A stretch of 64,000 nt of DNA from Malurus cyaneus samueli (Eukaryota; Chordata; Aves; Passeriformes; Maluridae). The notes under the pieces are model-generated. The model worked only from the letters and a program-made list of their open reading frames with translations, was not told the origin of the DNA and made no database searches. Shown here in pieces: positions 47,226 through 56,764 of the stretch. The DNA lies in NCBI GenBank assembly GCA_009741485.1, contig CM019216.1, forward strand, positions 20,358,322-20,422,321. Direction: 5' to 3'. The number at the start of each line of letters is the position of its first letter. The first letter of the stretch is position 1. Both the position numbers and the translations under genes were made by a program.

Positions 47226-47520
47226 GAACCTACAAGAAACATGGAGAGAGACTTTGAAAAAGGGCATGGAGTGAAAGGAAAAAGAGGAATGGCTTCAAAC
47301 TGACAGAGAGAAGGTTTAGATGGGTTTTCAGGAAGAAATTTTTCCCTGTGAGAGTGGTGAGGCCCTGGCATAGGGTGCCCAGAGAAGTACCCAAGGCCAG
47401 GTTGGATTGGGTTTGAAGCATCCTGATCTATTGGAAGATGTCCCTGCCTATGGCAGAAGGGCTGGAACTGGATGATCTTTAATGTTTTATTCCAACCCTG
47501 ACCATTCCATGATTCTGTGA
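47226..47520 (+). mobile_element. CR1 LINE 3' end, about 295 bp
   Basis: AACATGGAGAGAGACTTTGA, GGCATGGAGTGAAAGGAAAA, GGAATGGCTTCAAACTGACA, AGGAAGAAATTTTTCCCTGT, GTGGTGAGGCCCTGGCATAG, AGGCCAGGTTGGATTGGGTT and TCCAACCCTGACCATTCCAT, then GATTCTGTGA. The GCTGTGGCTGCCCCTGGAT segment is deleted between AGAGAAG and TACCCAAGG. Confidence 0.96.
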
Positions 47521-48508
47521 AGTCTAATGCACCTTAATGTTTTGCTAAATAATTCTGACGTGATATTTGAGCTGACTGCACTCACGGAGTCTGGCAACTT
47601 CTCATCAGCAGTTAAATTGCTTGATTTTATTTTCCCCACAGCATTTAGGAAAAAAAAAAAAATTCATTTCCCATTTAATTTCAAACATCTTGAGAAAGGT
47701 AACTACAGAGTTCTGTCTTGATTATGGTCAAATTGCAAACTTTAAGGTGCAGACTTTAAAGTCTATACTAGCAGCTGGCAACCAGCAACAGTTCTTGGAT
47801 TAATTTGGTTTTACATATACTACTGGCTGCATTGTAAGCATAATTACTATAAAGAAATAAATTTATAAAAACATATATCAATAAATTATATTATTAATTA
47901 TAACTAGATTTTAAATACATCTATTAATTCTATGTTTTAAGCATTCTAATAAATGAATATAGCATTTAATAACAAACATGGTTAATGCAAGAAAACTGTT
48001 TTTTCTTTCACCTTTAAAAAAAAGACCTTAAAATTTGCCTTAAGTAAGATTTATGATATGTACATGTAAAGACATGTTCATAGCATCTGTCGATGTTATG
48101 TTTGGGCATAAACTCATTTTTTTAACATCATATCTTTTTTTCCATCTGTTTTCTGAAGAAAGGAAAGACCATATGCAAAGCACAAATTTCTGTTGGTGAA
48201 AATACAACTAAAGCCTCATTTGCACACTGCTGAGTCAAATATTTCTTTAGTGGTCTCTGCTGGAAGATCTATTTCCAAAAGGCTCAGGGACGTTTTGTGC
48301 AGAGAGAGCTCTGTTCTTCAAAGGAACGCCTGAGTCTGGCTCAAAACTAGTATTAGAGTCCTTCTTCCTTTGAGATACTTTCAGAAATATCAGCTGTGAC
48401 TTTTCTTCATCAGACACTTCCAATTCTGATGGCATTTTGGATGTCTCATGTGAGATAAACCCTCCTGTTCTCTTTCCCTATTGGAAACAGAGATGGCCGA
48501 GGTGATTA
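47521..48508. other. Unique AT-rich DNA, no gene seen
   Basis: An A13 run lies near 47650. The part from 47810 to 47970 is strongly AT-rich. No recognisable repeat or frame. Confidence 0.6.
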
Positions 48509-48600
48509 GGGGCTCTGAGCAACCTGGTCTAGCAGAAGGAGACTGGGAATGGATGAGATTTAAAGTCCCTTCCCACCCAAACCATTCCTTGATTCTATGG
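48509..48600 (+). mobile_element. CR1 LINE 3' tail
   Basis: TAGGGGCTCTGAGCAACCTG, GTCTAGCAGAAGGAGACTGG, AATGGATGAGATTTAAAGTC and CCTTCCCACCCAAACCATTC, then CTTGATTCTATGG. The CATGGCAGGGG part is deleted. Confidence 0.9.
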
Positions 48601-49307
48601 ATAATGTGACTTTTGAAAGGTGATTGTCCATTTAACAACCAGGAATGTTGTAAACTGAGAAATGAACTTGAAGTAGGGGAGAGAACTGGTAAAAATGCAT
48701 ATTACAGATTAAACCATGCAAACCAAAAGAAAATCTCTTTTGATTGCAGAAAAATGACTACAAGTTATCGCAGGATTTGGGGGGGGAGAAGGTGCAATAT
48801 TTTTAAGAAACTTTCTGAACACCAGAGAAGGGTAAAATATATATAAACCAGCTTTATAAATAACGTTTGTTTTTCTATTGTGTGTATGCCTTTATGTTTC
48901 AATTCACTGGTGCACATTCTGTTACACAAACAGAAATACTGAGAGTGTTTGCCTCTGACTAACTACAATTTTTTTTCAGCTGTTCAATTTCTGTGAAATT
49001 ATCCATTGCTTTATCCACTAGTGCAAAGTATTAATCACAATTCCCTTCAGAACAACTGCCAAGTTTATCAGTGCTCCTGTTTCAGAGCAGTAGGTTCAGA
49101 ATAAATTGCTCCCCTTCTCCATCCATCAAGATTGCTGCTTTTGAAGTCAGGGTGGGAAAGCTGGCTGCATTAAATAAGAGCAATATGTTAAATGTATCTT
49201 TCCTCCCTACAAGCTCACTCTCAGAAACACACCCTAACTACTGCTTTCTTTTATCTTTTACTTAGAGAGTAAAAAGACAGGAGTTCAGGCACAGCCAGCT
49301 ACAGATG
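48601..49307. other. Unique AT-rich DNA, no gene seen
   Basis: A G9 run lies near 48778-48787. No recognised repeat. Confidence 0.6.
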
Positions 49308-49609
49308 TTTTTCTTTCTTTTCTTTTCTTTTCTTTCTTTTCTCTTCTTTCTCTTCTTTCTTTCTTTTCTTTTCTTTTTCTTTTTCTTTCTTTTTCTTTCT
49401 TTTTTCTTTTTCTTTTCTTTTCTTTCTTTTCTTTTTTTTCTTTTTCTTTTCTTTTCTTCTTTTCTTTCTTTTTTTCTTTCTTTTTCTCTTTTTTCCTTCT
49501 TTTTTTTCCTTTCCTTCCTTTCCTTTCCTTTCCTTTCCTTTCCTTTCCTTTCCTTTCCTTTCCTTTCCTTTCCTTTCCTTTCCTTTCCTTTCCCTTTCCT
49601 TTCCTTTCC
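49308..49609. repeat. 302-nt uninterrupted pyrimidine tract
   Basis: No purine occurs on the plus strand over 302 bases. The first 200 or so are irregular CTTT, CTTTT and CTTTTT units; from about 49516 the tract becomes a regular (CCTTT)n of about 18-19 units, with one extra C near 49593. The Lys/Arg/Glu-rich 125- and 138-aa frames on the minus strand and the Phe/Leu/Ser frame on the plus strand are artefacts. Tracts of this mirror-symmetric kind can form triplex (H-DNA). Confidence 0.98.
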
Positions 49610-50626
49610 ACCTGATGGAACATTTCTATATATAACCAGAAGAAAAGGGCAATTAAGGGCAAGACAAAAGGTTCTCATCTAATGTAAATTGGCCTAATTC
49701 CACTTATCTTGCCAGAAATCACTTCTTTTCTTCTTCACGTAGTTTAATCTAAATCTTGTGCTAATGCAAAATAAAAGTGTATTTAAGATACTTGAGAGCT
49801 CAGGTACTTACAGTTCAGGGGCAGGATAGTTATGAGGAATGAAATTAGCAATTTAAAATGAAAGGTATATCTATATTTTCATCTAAGGTAAGATCCAAAG
49901 ATAGAGTCAGTCTTGAGAAAAGGTTTGTATCCCCACAAAACTCCCTGATCAGTCTATTCTGATTTATTTTCACATGAACCAACAGTTCTGATACATCCAG
50001 AAAAGACAATGAACAACTCAAAATCCTCAAAAATCCTCAAAATCCTCAAAATCCCCAAAATCCAATTATACAGGGAACTAGAGTTCCCATTGGATTCCTT
50101 GGCTTGAATGCTCTCATTGAGATGGTCAAACAATAACGTGCACTTTTTGACCTGTATGACCAGTGAAAAATCAAAAGAAGACTAAGATGGGTGTCTTTAG
50201 AACTCAAGGCTGGCTAAACTTGGACATAAAATGTCCAAACAAGGGTTATAGTCCAAATGGAACAGGAGGGACCATCGTGTAACTTACAGCTTTGCCATAG
50301 GCCATTGACAAGGTCTTTAAACAAGTCAATTCTCCCTTTGGGTTCAACTCTCTCTGTGGGGTGTTCCAAAGCCAAACTGGACCTCTGATTCTCAATCCTG
50401 AAAGGTGCTGAGCCTGAAAGCATTTTATGGTACACCTAAAAACAGAAGGAAATCCCAGATCTCTGACTCACCCACTTAATTCCACACTTTAGAGAAGTAT
50501 GGAAATAGCAGGAAGTATCAGGTGTAGCAGATCCACGTCATGTCCCTTTCATCAACCTGTCAAGTCCCATCACAGAAGCAGAGATTTTTTTTTTATTCTC
50601 ATACTTTTTCTCACAGAAGTTCCACA
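49610..50626. other. Unique DNA with a 9-bp minisatellite
   Basis: Holds five imperfect units of CTCAAAATC at about 50017-50063, and a T9 run near 50585. The 73-aa frame (50214-50435) is not recognisable. Confidence 0.55.
50017..50063. repeat. 9-10 bp tandem repeat, about 5 units
   Basis: Successive CTCAAAATC, CTCAAAAATC, CTCAAAATC, CTCAAAATC and CCCAAAATC units. Imperfect only in the A-run length and one C. Confidence 0.92.
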
Positions 50627-50713
50627 TAGGGTTAGAAGGGGTATATTGGGAAGAAATCCCCGACTGTGAAGGTGGTGAGGCCATAGAACAGATGGAGCAG
50701 CTGTGACTGCACC
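50627..50713 (+). mobile_element. CR1 LINE fragment without its tail
   Basis: TAGGGTTAGAAGGGGTATAT, TGGGAAGAAATCCCCGACTG, TGAAGGTGGTGAGGCCATAG and GGAGCAGCTGTGACTGCACC follow the sense CR1 order. It stops before the ...GGAAGTGTCCAAGG segment, where an antisense CR1 begins. The inserted or recombined neighbour probably removed its 3' end. Confidence 0.85.
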
Positions 50714-50731
50714 TTCCCCCAAATGTGAAAT

Positions 50732-50848
50732 GGTGTAGGTTGTAAGGGACCATCCAAGATCTTTTCTAACCATGGGCAGGGACACCTTCCACTATCCCAG
50801 AGTGCTCCATGCCACATCCAATCTGGCCTTGGACACTTCCATCAATGG
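50732..50848 (-). mobile_element. CR1 LINE 3' end, antisense
   Basis: TAGGTTGTAAGGGACCATCC, AACCATGGGCAGGGACACCT, TCCACTATCCCAGAGTGCTC, CACATCCAATCTGGCCTTGG and ACACTTCCATCAATGGGGCA. It lies 18 bp from a sense CR1 fragment, giving an inverted pair. Confidence 0.92.
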
Positions 50849-51255
50849 GGCATCAATTATCTTCTGTCCTGGTACAGCTCTCAGAGAGGCTCTGCCCATA
50901 TCCATGAGTAGTCATTCTTTTATCCTTGAATATAGCACAGAAAGAGTTGGCTCTTGACAAAAAAAACATGAAAAGTGAATTTTGCAAAGCTGAAACAGAG
51001 CTGAGTGCTCTGAATGCCTACACACAGCCTGTTCTGCCGCCTCTGAAACACCACAGCCTATTTCAGGCATGTGTTTCTTCATTCTAAAAGAACTTGACAA
51101 TCTTGAAGGACATTTTCAAGAAGGAAAGGACCTTCTTCACAAGCTAAAATGCTAGTAGGCAGGAGATGTATTTTCTGGAGGAGGTAACTGGCACCTTTTT
51201 TATATTTCCTGACAATTTGACCTTAGATTGAAAAGGACCTGGAATCATATTTAGG

Positions 51256-51289
<34 letters not shown>

Positions 51290-51523
51290 GAAAGTCAGAC
51301 TTTCATCTTGTTCAGAATAATAACAGCATTCAGCTCCTATGGAATATTCTTTGGCAATTCATCTGGAAAGCTTTTATTGAAATAACAAGTGCCTTCTCTC
51401 CACTTTCCAAAAGTAGAACTTAACCAAGCATGAGAAGAGATAAAGAAAGATGAGATGCCCAAGAATACTTAATAAATAAGTAGCACACCCATCATGTGGT
51501 GTGTTGACCTTGGATGGCTCCTG
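50849..51523. other. Unique AT-rich DNA, no gene seen
   Basis: Contains the A31 tract listed separately. No repeat or frame of note. Confidence 0.6.
51256..51286. repeat. A31 homopolymer
   Basis: Thirty-one consecutive A residues followed by GTAGAAAGTC. No gene copy lies upstream, so it does not mark a processed pseudogene. Confidence 0.97.
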
Positions 51524-51627
51524 AATGATCTGGGATAGTGGAAAGTGTTCCTGCTCATGGCAAGAGGTTGAAATGAGATGAGCTTTAAGGTCCCTTCCAA
51601 CCCAAACCAATTTGTAACCTATGGTTC
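51524..51627 (+). mobile_element. CR1 LINE 3' tail
   Basis: ATGATCTGGGATAGTGGAAA, GTGTTCCTGCTCATGGCAAG, GAGATGAGCTTTAAGGTCCC and TTCCAACCCAAACCAATTTG. Sense; the terminal ATTCTATGA part is degraded. Confidence 0.93.
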
Positions 51628-51876
51628 CATCCACAGGACAGAGAGAGAAAATTTGATAGAAGAGCTTGTGGGTCAAGATGAAAACAGGAAGAACTCTCAC
51701 CAATCACCTTCACAGATGAAACAGGCTCAAACTGAGAAAGATTAATTCAATTTACTGCCAGTGGTTTGCACAGTAGAACTAACAAAAAGCCTGAAAACAC
51801 CTTCCCTCCCACCCCTTCCTTATATCCAGGCTTAACTTCATGACAACCCATGCAGACCCTGGAAAGATAAATCAGA

Positions 51877-52257
51877 AGAATCAGAGAATGGCATATTGTT
51901 TTGGATTGCAAAAGGTCTTAAAGATCATCCAGTTCCACCCTTCCCTTAGGCACAGACACCTTCCACTGTTCCAAGCTGCTCAAGCTCTTTCCAACCTGTG
52001 CCTTGGACACTCCAGGGATCCAGGCAGCCACAGCTTCTCTGGGACCTGGCCAGGCCTCCCCACCCTCACAGGGAACAATTTCTTCCTAACATGTAACCTA
52101 AATCTCATCCTTTGAAATGATTGCCACTTATCCTGTCACAATCTGCCTGTGTAAAAAGCCTTTTTCCTTCTTTTTTATAAGCCCCCCTTAAGCCCTGGGT
52201 GGCCTCAAGAAGGTCTCCTCAAAGCTTTCTCTTCTCCAGGTGAACAATCCCAGTCTG
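51877..52257 (-). mobile_element. CR1 LINE 3' end, about 380 bp, antisense
   Basis: The longest single antisense copy of the young tail type. AGAATCAGAGAATGGCATAT, GTCTTAAAGATCATCCAGTT, TTCCACTGTTCCAAGCTGCT, CAGCCACAGCTTCTCTGGGA, CCCTCACAGGGAACAATTTC, TTCCTAACATGTAACCTAAA, CCACTTATCCTGTCACAATC and AAGGTCTCCTCAAAGCTTTC, ending TTCTCCAGGTGAACAATCCC. It reaches well into the 3' region before truncation. Confidence 0.96.
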
Positions 52258-52810
52258 AATCTTTATGACAACCACACAACTTGCTCAGTGGCAAGATTTC
52301 CATTTGCCTTCTCTTCCACCAAGGCTTTTCCTCATCTCTCTCCCCAGCCTGCATCTAACTCACAAAATTACCTGTTCCACTTCCAACTCATTAAATTCAA
52401 TCCACAATAAAATCATTCAAGTTGCTAATTTACCTCTGAACTTTTCAGAGCTGGACCTTAAAGCCCAGTAGCTGCCTATCACACACCACCCTTACAGATT
52501 TCCCTCAGTGCAATCAATTTCCACCTCTGCCATGCTGGCTGTTGCTGCAATAGTCACTTTTTGTCATTTTCTATAAAGTGCAAATGCTACAGGCCCTTCA
52601 GACACTGTCTGCTCTACACACACGGTGAACCCACCTTTAAAAATGTTTCTCATAAATCTTTTCTGTCACCTCTGCTTTGCTAACATTAAATTGAAAAGAG
52701 GGGGAAGGGGAAGGAAAAGATCCTCTAAAATAGTATTCTGGGTCTTGCTTTATGGCAATTTAATATTTTTATTATTATTATTTTCTTTTATTTTATTTTT
52801 AACCATAAGC

Positions 52811-52814
<4 letters not shown>
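52258..52814. other. Unique DNA, nothing recognised
   Basis: AT-rich with (TTA)/(TTTTA) runs at 52775-52800, leading into the T35 tract. The 76-aa frame ending in poly-Phe is an artefact of that tract. Confidence 0.6.

Positions 52815-52849
<35 letters not shown>
52815..52849. repeat. T35 homopolymer
   Basis: Thirty-five consecutive T residues, the longest homopolymer in the window; a likely site of length variation and sequencing error. Confidence 0.97.
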
Positions 52850-52852
<3 letters not shown>

Positions 52853-53891
52853 TGAAAAGCCACAGTTTAATATTCCAAAAGCCAAGTTATTATTTCCTGG
52901 AGGTTTACACTCAAAACCTCACATTGTCAGTTCATTTAATGTCACTTTACTTTATGCTTGATGCCAGTTTTAAGGCTCAGCAAGAATTGACAATGCAATC
53001 CTTTCACAGCATCAGCTGACTGTGTTTTCTCTGACAGCAAGATTTCAAATCAAGGATTTAATAAACTAGTAGCTCTTGCTAGCAGTGAAATGTTCTTTCA
53101 ATTCCACCACTCTAAGAACATCAAACAGACCTCAGCTATACAGCAGAGATTACAGCTAAACCAGAAATGCAGCTGATTTGCATTCACAGGATCGCCGGGG
53201 TTTGACTTTTAGAGAGGGAAAAGATGAAGAAACGTAATTTTGCTTAAAGTCAATGTGCATGTGAGTGTGCAGATGTCTGTATGCAGACTTCACGTACAGA
53301 GGCACAGAGAAAAAGGACAAGAGACTGGAGATGATGCATTCAGTGGTTAAGTTACTCATTTGTGAGTGTGTTCAGTAGGTGAAAGGCAGCCTGGAGGAGC
53401 TCACAGGCTGAGTGAGCTGGGAAAAGGTGTTACTCACTCTCAGCCTGGTGGCATCGACTCCAGACCCTTCCCTGCCGAGGTTAACACTGAATTCCACTGA
53501 GCTGCAATCCATTACACCGTTTCCCATTCACTGACTGACCTACCTGCTATCCCAGCTTCCCACATCACACTTCTGAATTTGGCCCCGTGTTCACACACCC
53601 AGAGGGGAGGAAATGTAAAAAACTTCCACCTGTGAAGCCCAAAGGGACCTTTAAAGTACTCAATGAAAACCATCTTGTGCGTGTGCCTTTCTGTCCTTGC
53701 AGGGACCTGCAGTCACTGCTCTGTCGAGAAAGGTGATGAGGAAGGAGGGCAAACGAAGGAGAGGAGCAGAATTTTCTTTGCTAATCCACAGCCACACTGT
53801 TGAGTTTCAGGTGTAAAAACATTGATAATGCAACAGCCCAGGGATGCGCTCCTCCCCCTGGGGCAGCTGGATTGAGCTGTTGTTCAAGAGT
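52850..53891. other. Repeat-poor unique DNA, possible conserved block
   Basis: From about 52940 to 53790 no repeat is recognisable and several CpGs persist (GGATCGCCGGGGTTTGACTT near 53189). ATTTGCAT, an octamer-like POU site, is at about 53176. A weak exon-like string (TTTCTGTCCTTGCAG then about 30 bp and AAAGGTGATG) lies at 53686-53740, but it is too short to support. Function unknown. Confidence 0.35.
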
Positions 53892-53938
53892 ATTCCATAA
53901 AATGGGAATTCCATAAAATGGGAATTCCATAAAATGGG
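53892..53938. repeat. 16-bp minisatellite, three units
   Basis: ATTCCATAAAATGGGA is repeated three times (the last unit lacking its final base), 26 bp before the sense CR1 at 53964. All units are identical, so the expansion is recent. Confidence 0.97.
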
Positions 53939-53963
53939 CAATACTGGGGCAGTCTGAGGAAGA

Positions 53964-54120
53964 CCAGAGAAGCTGTGGCTGTCCCAACCCTGGAAGTGTC
54001 CAAGGCCAGGTTGGATGGGGCTCTGATAAACCTGGGATTGTGGAAGATGTCCCTGCCCATGGCAGGGGGGTTGGAACGATGTAATCTTGAAGATCCTTTC
54101 CAACCCAAACCATTTTATGA
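53964..54120 (+). mobile_element. CR1 LINE 3' end
   Basis: AGACCAGAGAAGCTGTGGCT, CCCTGGAAGTGTCCAAGGCC, AGGTTGGATGGGGCTCTGAT, GAAGATGTCCCTGCCCATGG and CCTTTCCAACCCAAACCATT. Sense; preceded by a three-unit minisatellite. Minus-strand frames of 74-128 aa crossing it translate the repeat and the minisatellite (FMEFPFYGIPILWN-type repeats). Confidence 0.95.
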
Positions 54121-54559
54121 GTCTTGGAAAGCAAATGTTTATGGGCCATACTTATTTGTGCACTCATTTGGGGAACTATGCTGTAGTCAGGGGTGGTTTT
54201 AAATTCCTGAAATGACTTTACAGATCTAATGCATTGCCACTAAAAGTTCTTAGAAAGCAGAGACCTGAGATCTGTTTCATCTCTTTATTCCCTGAGCCCT
54301 CATTATTTCTTATGGAAGAACTGGTGATGACGACTCTTGCACTGAGTTAACATTTTCATCTTTCTCTCCCAGTCAGCAAGTCCAAACCAAACTGTATGGT
54401 GTGGACTCCTCTCAGGGAGAAATTTTTACTCCTCCACCATTGTCTCTCCATTTCTGCCCCATCTTACAACATATCCAAGCTGTGTTCACCCACCTTTGCT
54501 CAGGAGGAATATGTTTCTTCAAAGCAAACACCTTAATTGATGTTACTTAACTGAACCTA
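54121..54559. other. Unique DNA, nothing recognised
   Basis: No repeat or credible frame identified. Confidence 0.6.
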
Positions 54560-54765
54560 CAGGCCTATCCACATAACAATGCTCACCAAAATTAATCTGA
54601 ATTAGCTTTTTTAAGTGGATTAATTAAACTACTTTAAACTCAAATGTGGACAGCCTTGTTCGAAATTAAAGAGGCTTAATTCAATTTAACTGAATTAACT
54701 TTCAAAGTAAATTAAGCCAAATTGAATTATAGCCATTCCAGTCCACACAGAGATTTAGATTCATA
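54560..54765. mobile_element. Possible old AATTAA-rich DNA-transposon relic
   Basis: About 200 bp very rich in AATTAA, AATTCA and TTTAA units, with a perfect inverted repeat TTAATTCA (54676-54683) / TGAATTAA (54691-54698). TCCACAT near the left end, GTGGACAG in the middle and GTCCACAC near the right end recur. Old non-autonomous DNA transposons of amniotes have this look. I cannot name a family, and the ends are not defined by clear terminal inverted repeats. Confidence 0.3.
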
Positions 54766-55761
54766 TGTTGAGGGCGCCCATCAGGTGTAGGGAGTTGCTG
54801 ACACCTACCAGGTTTTTATTGCCGCCTCGTTACCAGAACTTACTAATCCTTCTATATTTCCTAGACTAAAATCATCAGAGTGTAATTATCCACTGAAGTT
54901 TGGTCAGGTACCTTTGAAAGCTTTCTTCATTAGCAGTTCATTCACCAGGCTGCAAACGAGCAGTGGAGACAGCTGGTCATGTCCTCCACCAGCCCTGCAA
55001 GACAAGTGATTACATCTGATGGGAGAGCAGGATGGAAAACCAGAGGGGCAACATCTCAGATCAACCCTACATTTCCCAAAATTAACCCCTAGGAACCCTT
55101 GAACATCTCAGAATAACTCCTCAGAGAGTCCTCAAAAGGGTAAAGCAATGAAAGGGCATTACAGAAATATTTTCCCATTGTTTTTGTAAATTTGCATCTC
55201 TTTAGGGGTGGTTCTCTAGAATTAATGTCCTTCTGACTATAATCAAATTAATGCTGATTAAAACCAGGGAAGAGCTAAACAAAGAAAAGCTAATTAACCA
55301 TTTTTGTTATATACTCCATAATAAAAATTCTGTATTTTTTTACTTAATTATTAAGACATACCCCTATTTTTCTTGTTCCCTGTCTTGAGAGACAAAGAAT
55401 CCTTATCCTTTGCTTTGCCTGGGTAGCTCTTTTCTGTGCACATCCATTTCAGAGAAGTCATTTACAAATTCCAAGACATCTCTCTCCAGCTTCCCTGCAA
55501 GAAGAGGGAAGGAATGTGAGCAGCCAGCATCATACTCAGCCAAAATCTGCACTGGATGTGAATGTACAGGTCTTGTAGGAGATGGGGAAAGGCCATTCAG
55601 AAGTATTTTGCAGAAAAAATTCTATTTAATTACTGGTCATCTTTTTTAGTTTCGATGACCTGGTTTAGATTTTGCCTATCACAGACCAGGCTGTTCAGTT
55701 ACATTAGGTTTTGACAGGCCCTTTACTAAAAAGCTGGTTTTGATAGATTGGAGGTTTATTT
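54766..55761. other. Unique AT-rich DNA, no gene seen
   Basis: The 79-aa frame at 55410-55649 is Ser-rich and not recognisable. No repeat is recognised. Confidence 0.55.
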
Positions 55762-55866
55762 CATAGAGTTATAGGAGTTACTGAAAGTCTCATCCAACCT
55801 GACCCTGACCATTTCTAGTGATGGGATGTCCACCCGTCCTCTGTGCCTGTGCTTGGCCACTCTCGG
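55762..55866 (-). mobile_element. Probable CR1 remnant, antisense
   Basis: CATAGAGTTATAGGAGTTAC, TCTCATCCAACCTGACCCTG, ACCATTTCTAGTGATGGGAT and GTCCACCCGTCCTCTGTGCC follow a CR1 tail of the ...GACCATTTCCAGGGATGGGG... type. Diverged, so identity and limits are approximate. Confidence 0.6.
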
Positions 55867-56267
55867 AGTAACAAGAGGTACCTGATACTCAGAGAAACCT
55901 CCTGTGCTTCCCTGTGTGCCCACAGCCTCTGGTCCTGGCACTGGGACTGGCACAGAGCCTGGCTCAGCCCCCTTTGCACCCTCCCTTCGGGTATAAAAAA
56001 AAATTTTGTAGTAGGAGAGATCACAAAAGTTCATTTTCAGGGTGGAATTAATTTCTTTTTAATCTTAGCTGTTCAAAAGTCATTCTTAGACCAATGAATC
56101 CAGATCAGCACCTCCTTAAATCTATTTAGTCCATCCTAGGACCTTCCATGAGAGCCAGATGACACTCACCTCTTTCTGCTGACTTCCAGGGCACCCCTAA
56201 CAATTAGCTAAGGTTGGACTCTTAGCTTGTCCTCAGTTAAATCTACATAAGATCCTATCAGTCCCAG
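55867..56267. other. Unique DNA, nothing recognised
   Basis: The part 55890-55990 is G+C-richer (GGCACTGGGACTGGCACAGA) and open in several overlapping frames up to 92 aa, none recognisable. Confidence 0.5.
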
Positions 56268-56346
56268 TGCCCAACCACCCTCTGGAGGAGGAAACTTGTC
56301 CTGATATCCAGCCTAAACCTCCCCTGGCACAGCTTCATACCCTTCC
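56268..56346 (-). mobile_element. Probable CR1 internal remnant, antisense
   Basis: GCCCAACCACCCTCTGGAGG, AGGAAACTTGTCCTGATATC, CAGCCTAAACCTCCCCTGGC and ACAGCTTCATACCCTTCC match the CR1 region that reads ...CTGATGTCCAACCTAAACCT CCCCTG.... It may belong to the same old insertion as the remnant at 55762, interrupted by lost or diverged sequence. Confidence 0.65.
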
Positions 56347-56651
56347 AGCATTGGGCTGGCACCCATAAAATAAACTGAAAGTATCAGCAGCAGAAGTGTA
56401 ATTCAAATGCTCTGTGACTGCAGCTGGTTGTGGATTGTGCAGTGATGTTGCTATTTCCTGTCTGAATATTTGATTTGTGTAACCAACAGCTCCAAAAGGG
56501 CAGACATTGCAATGAGAGATCATTTCAAAATTCATCACAGTTCAATATTAGACCACTGCAAGTCAAAATTCATTTTGTTGCTTGACCCAATGAATACTCG
56601 AGAATTCAGGTTCTTGTGAGAAAAGGTACGAAGAAGAGATGACTTCACCTA
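56347..56651. other. Unique DNA, nothing recognised
   Basis: No repeat or credible frame identified. Confidence 0.6.
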
Positions 56652-56764
56652 GGGTTTTTGTTTTTTGGTTTTTTTTTTTGGTTTTGGTTTTTTTTTTTTT
56701 GGTTTTTTTTTTTGTGTTTTTGGGGTTTTTTGGGTTTTTTGGCTTTTTTTTTTTTTTTTTTTTT
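56652..56764. repeat. T/G low-complexity tract
   Basis: About 113 bases of T runs separated by G, GG or GGGG, with a single C, ending in a T run of about 21. Similar in style to 13585-13650. Frames of 84-94 aa here are poly-Phe/Val or poly-Lys/Pro artefacts. Confidence 0.94.

Noticed and set aside
49262..49682. 125-138 aa Lys/Arg/Glu-rich and Phe/Leu/Ser-rich frames
   Set aside because: They are translations of the pyrimidine tract and its complement.
53686..53740. Exon-like string with TTTCTGTCCTTGCAG acceptor and AAAGGTGATG donor
   Set aside because: The enclosed piece is about 30 bp, has no protein support and no partner exons in the window.
53892..53938. Short identical repeats as a CRISPR array
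   Set aside because: The units are head to tail without spacers, and the genome is clearly vertebrate.
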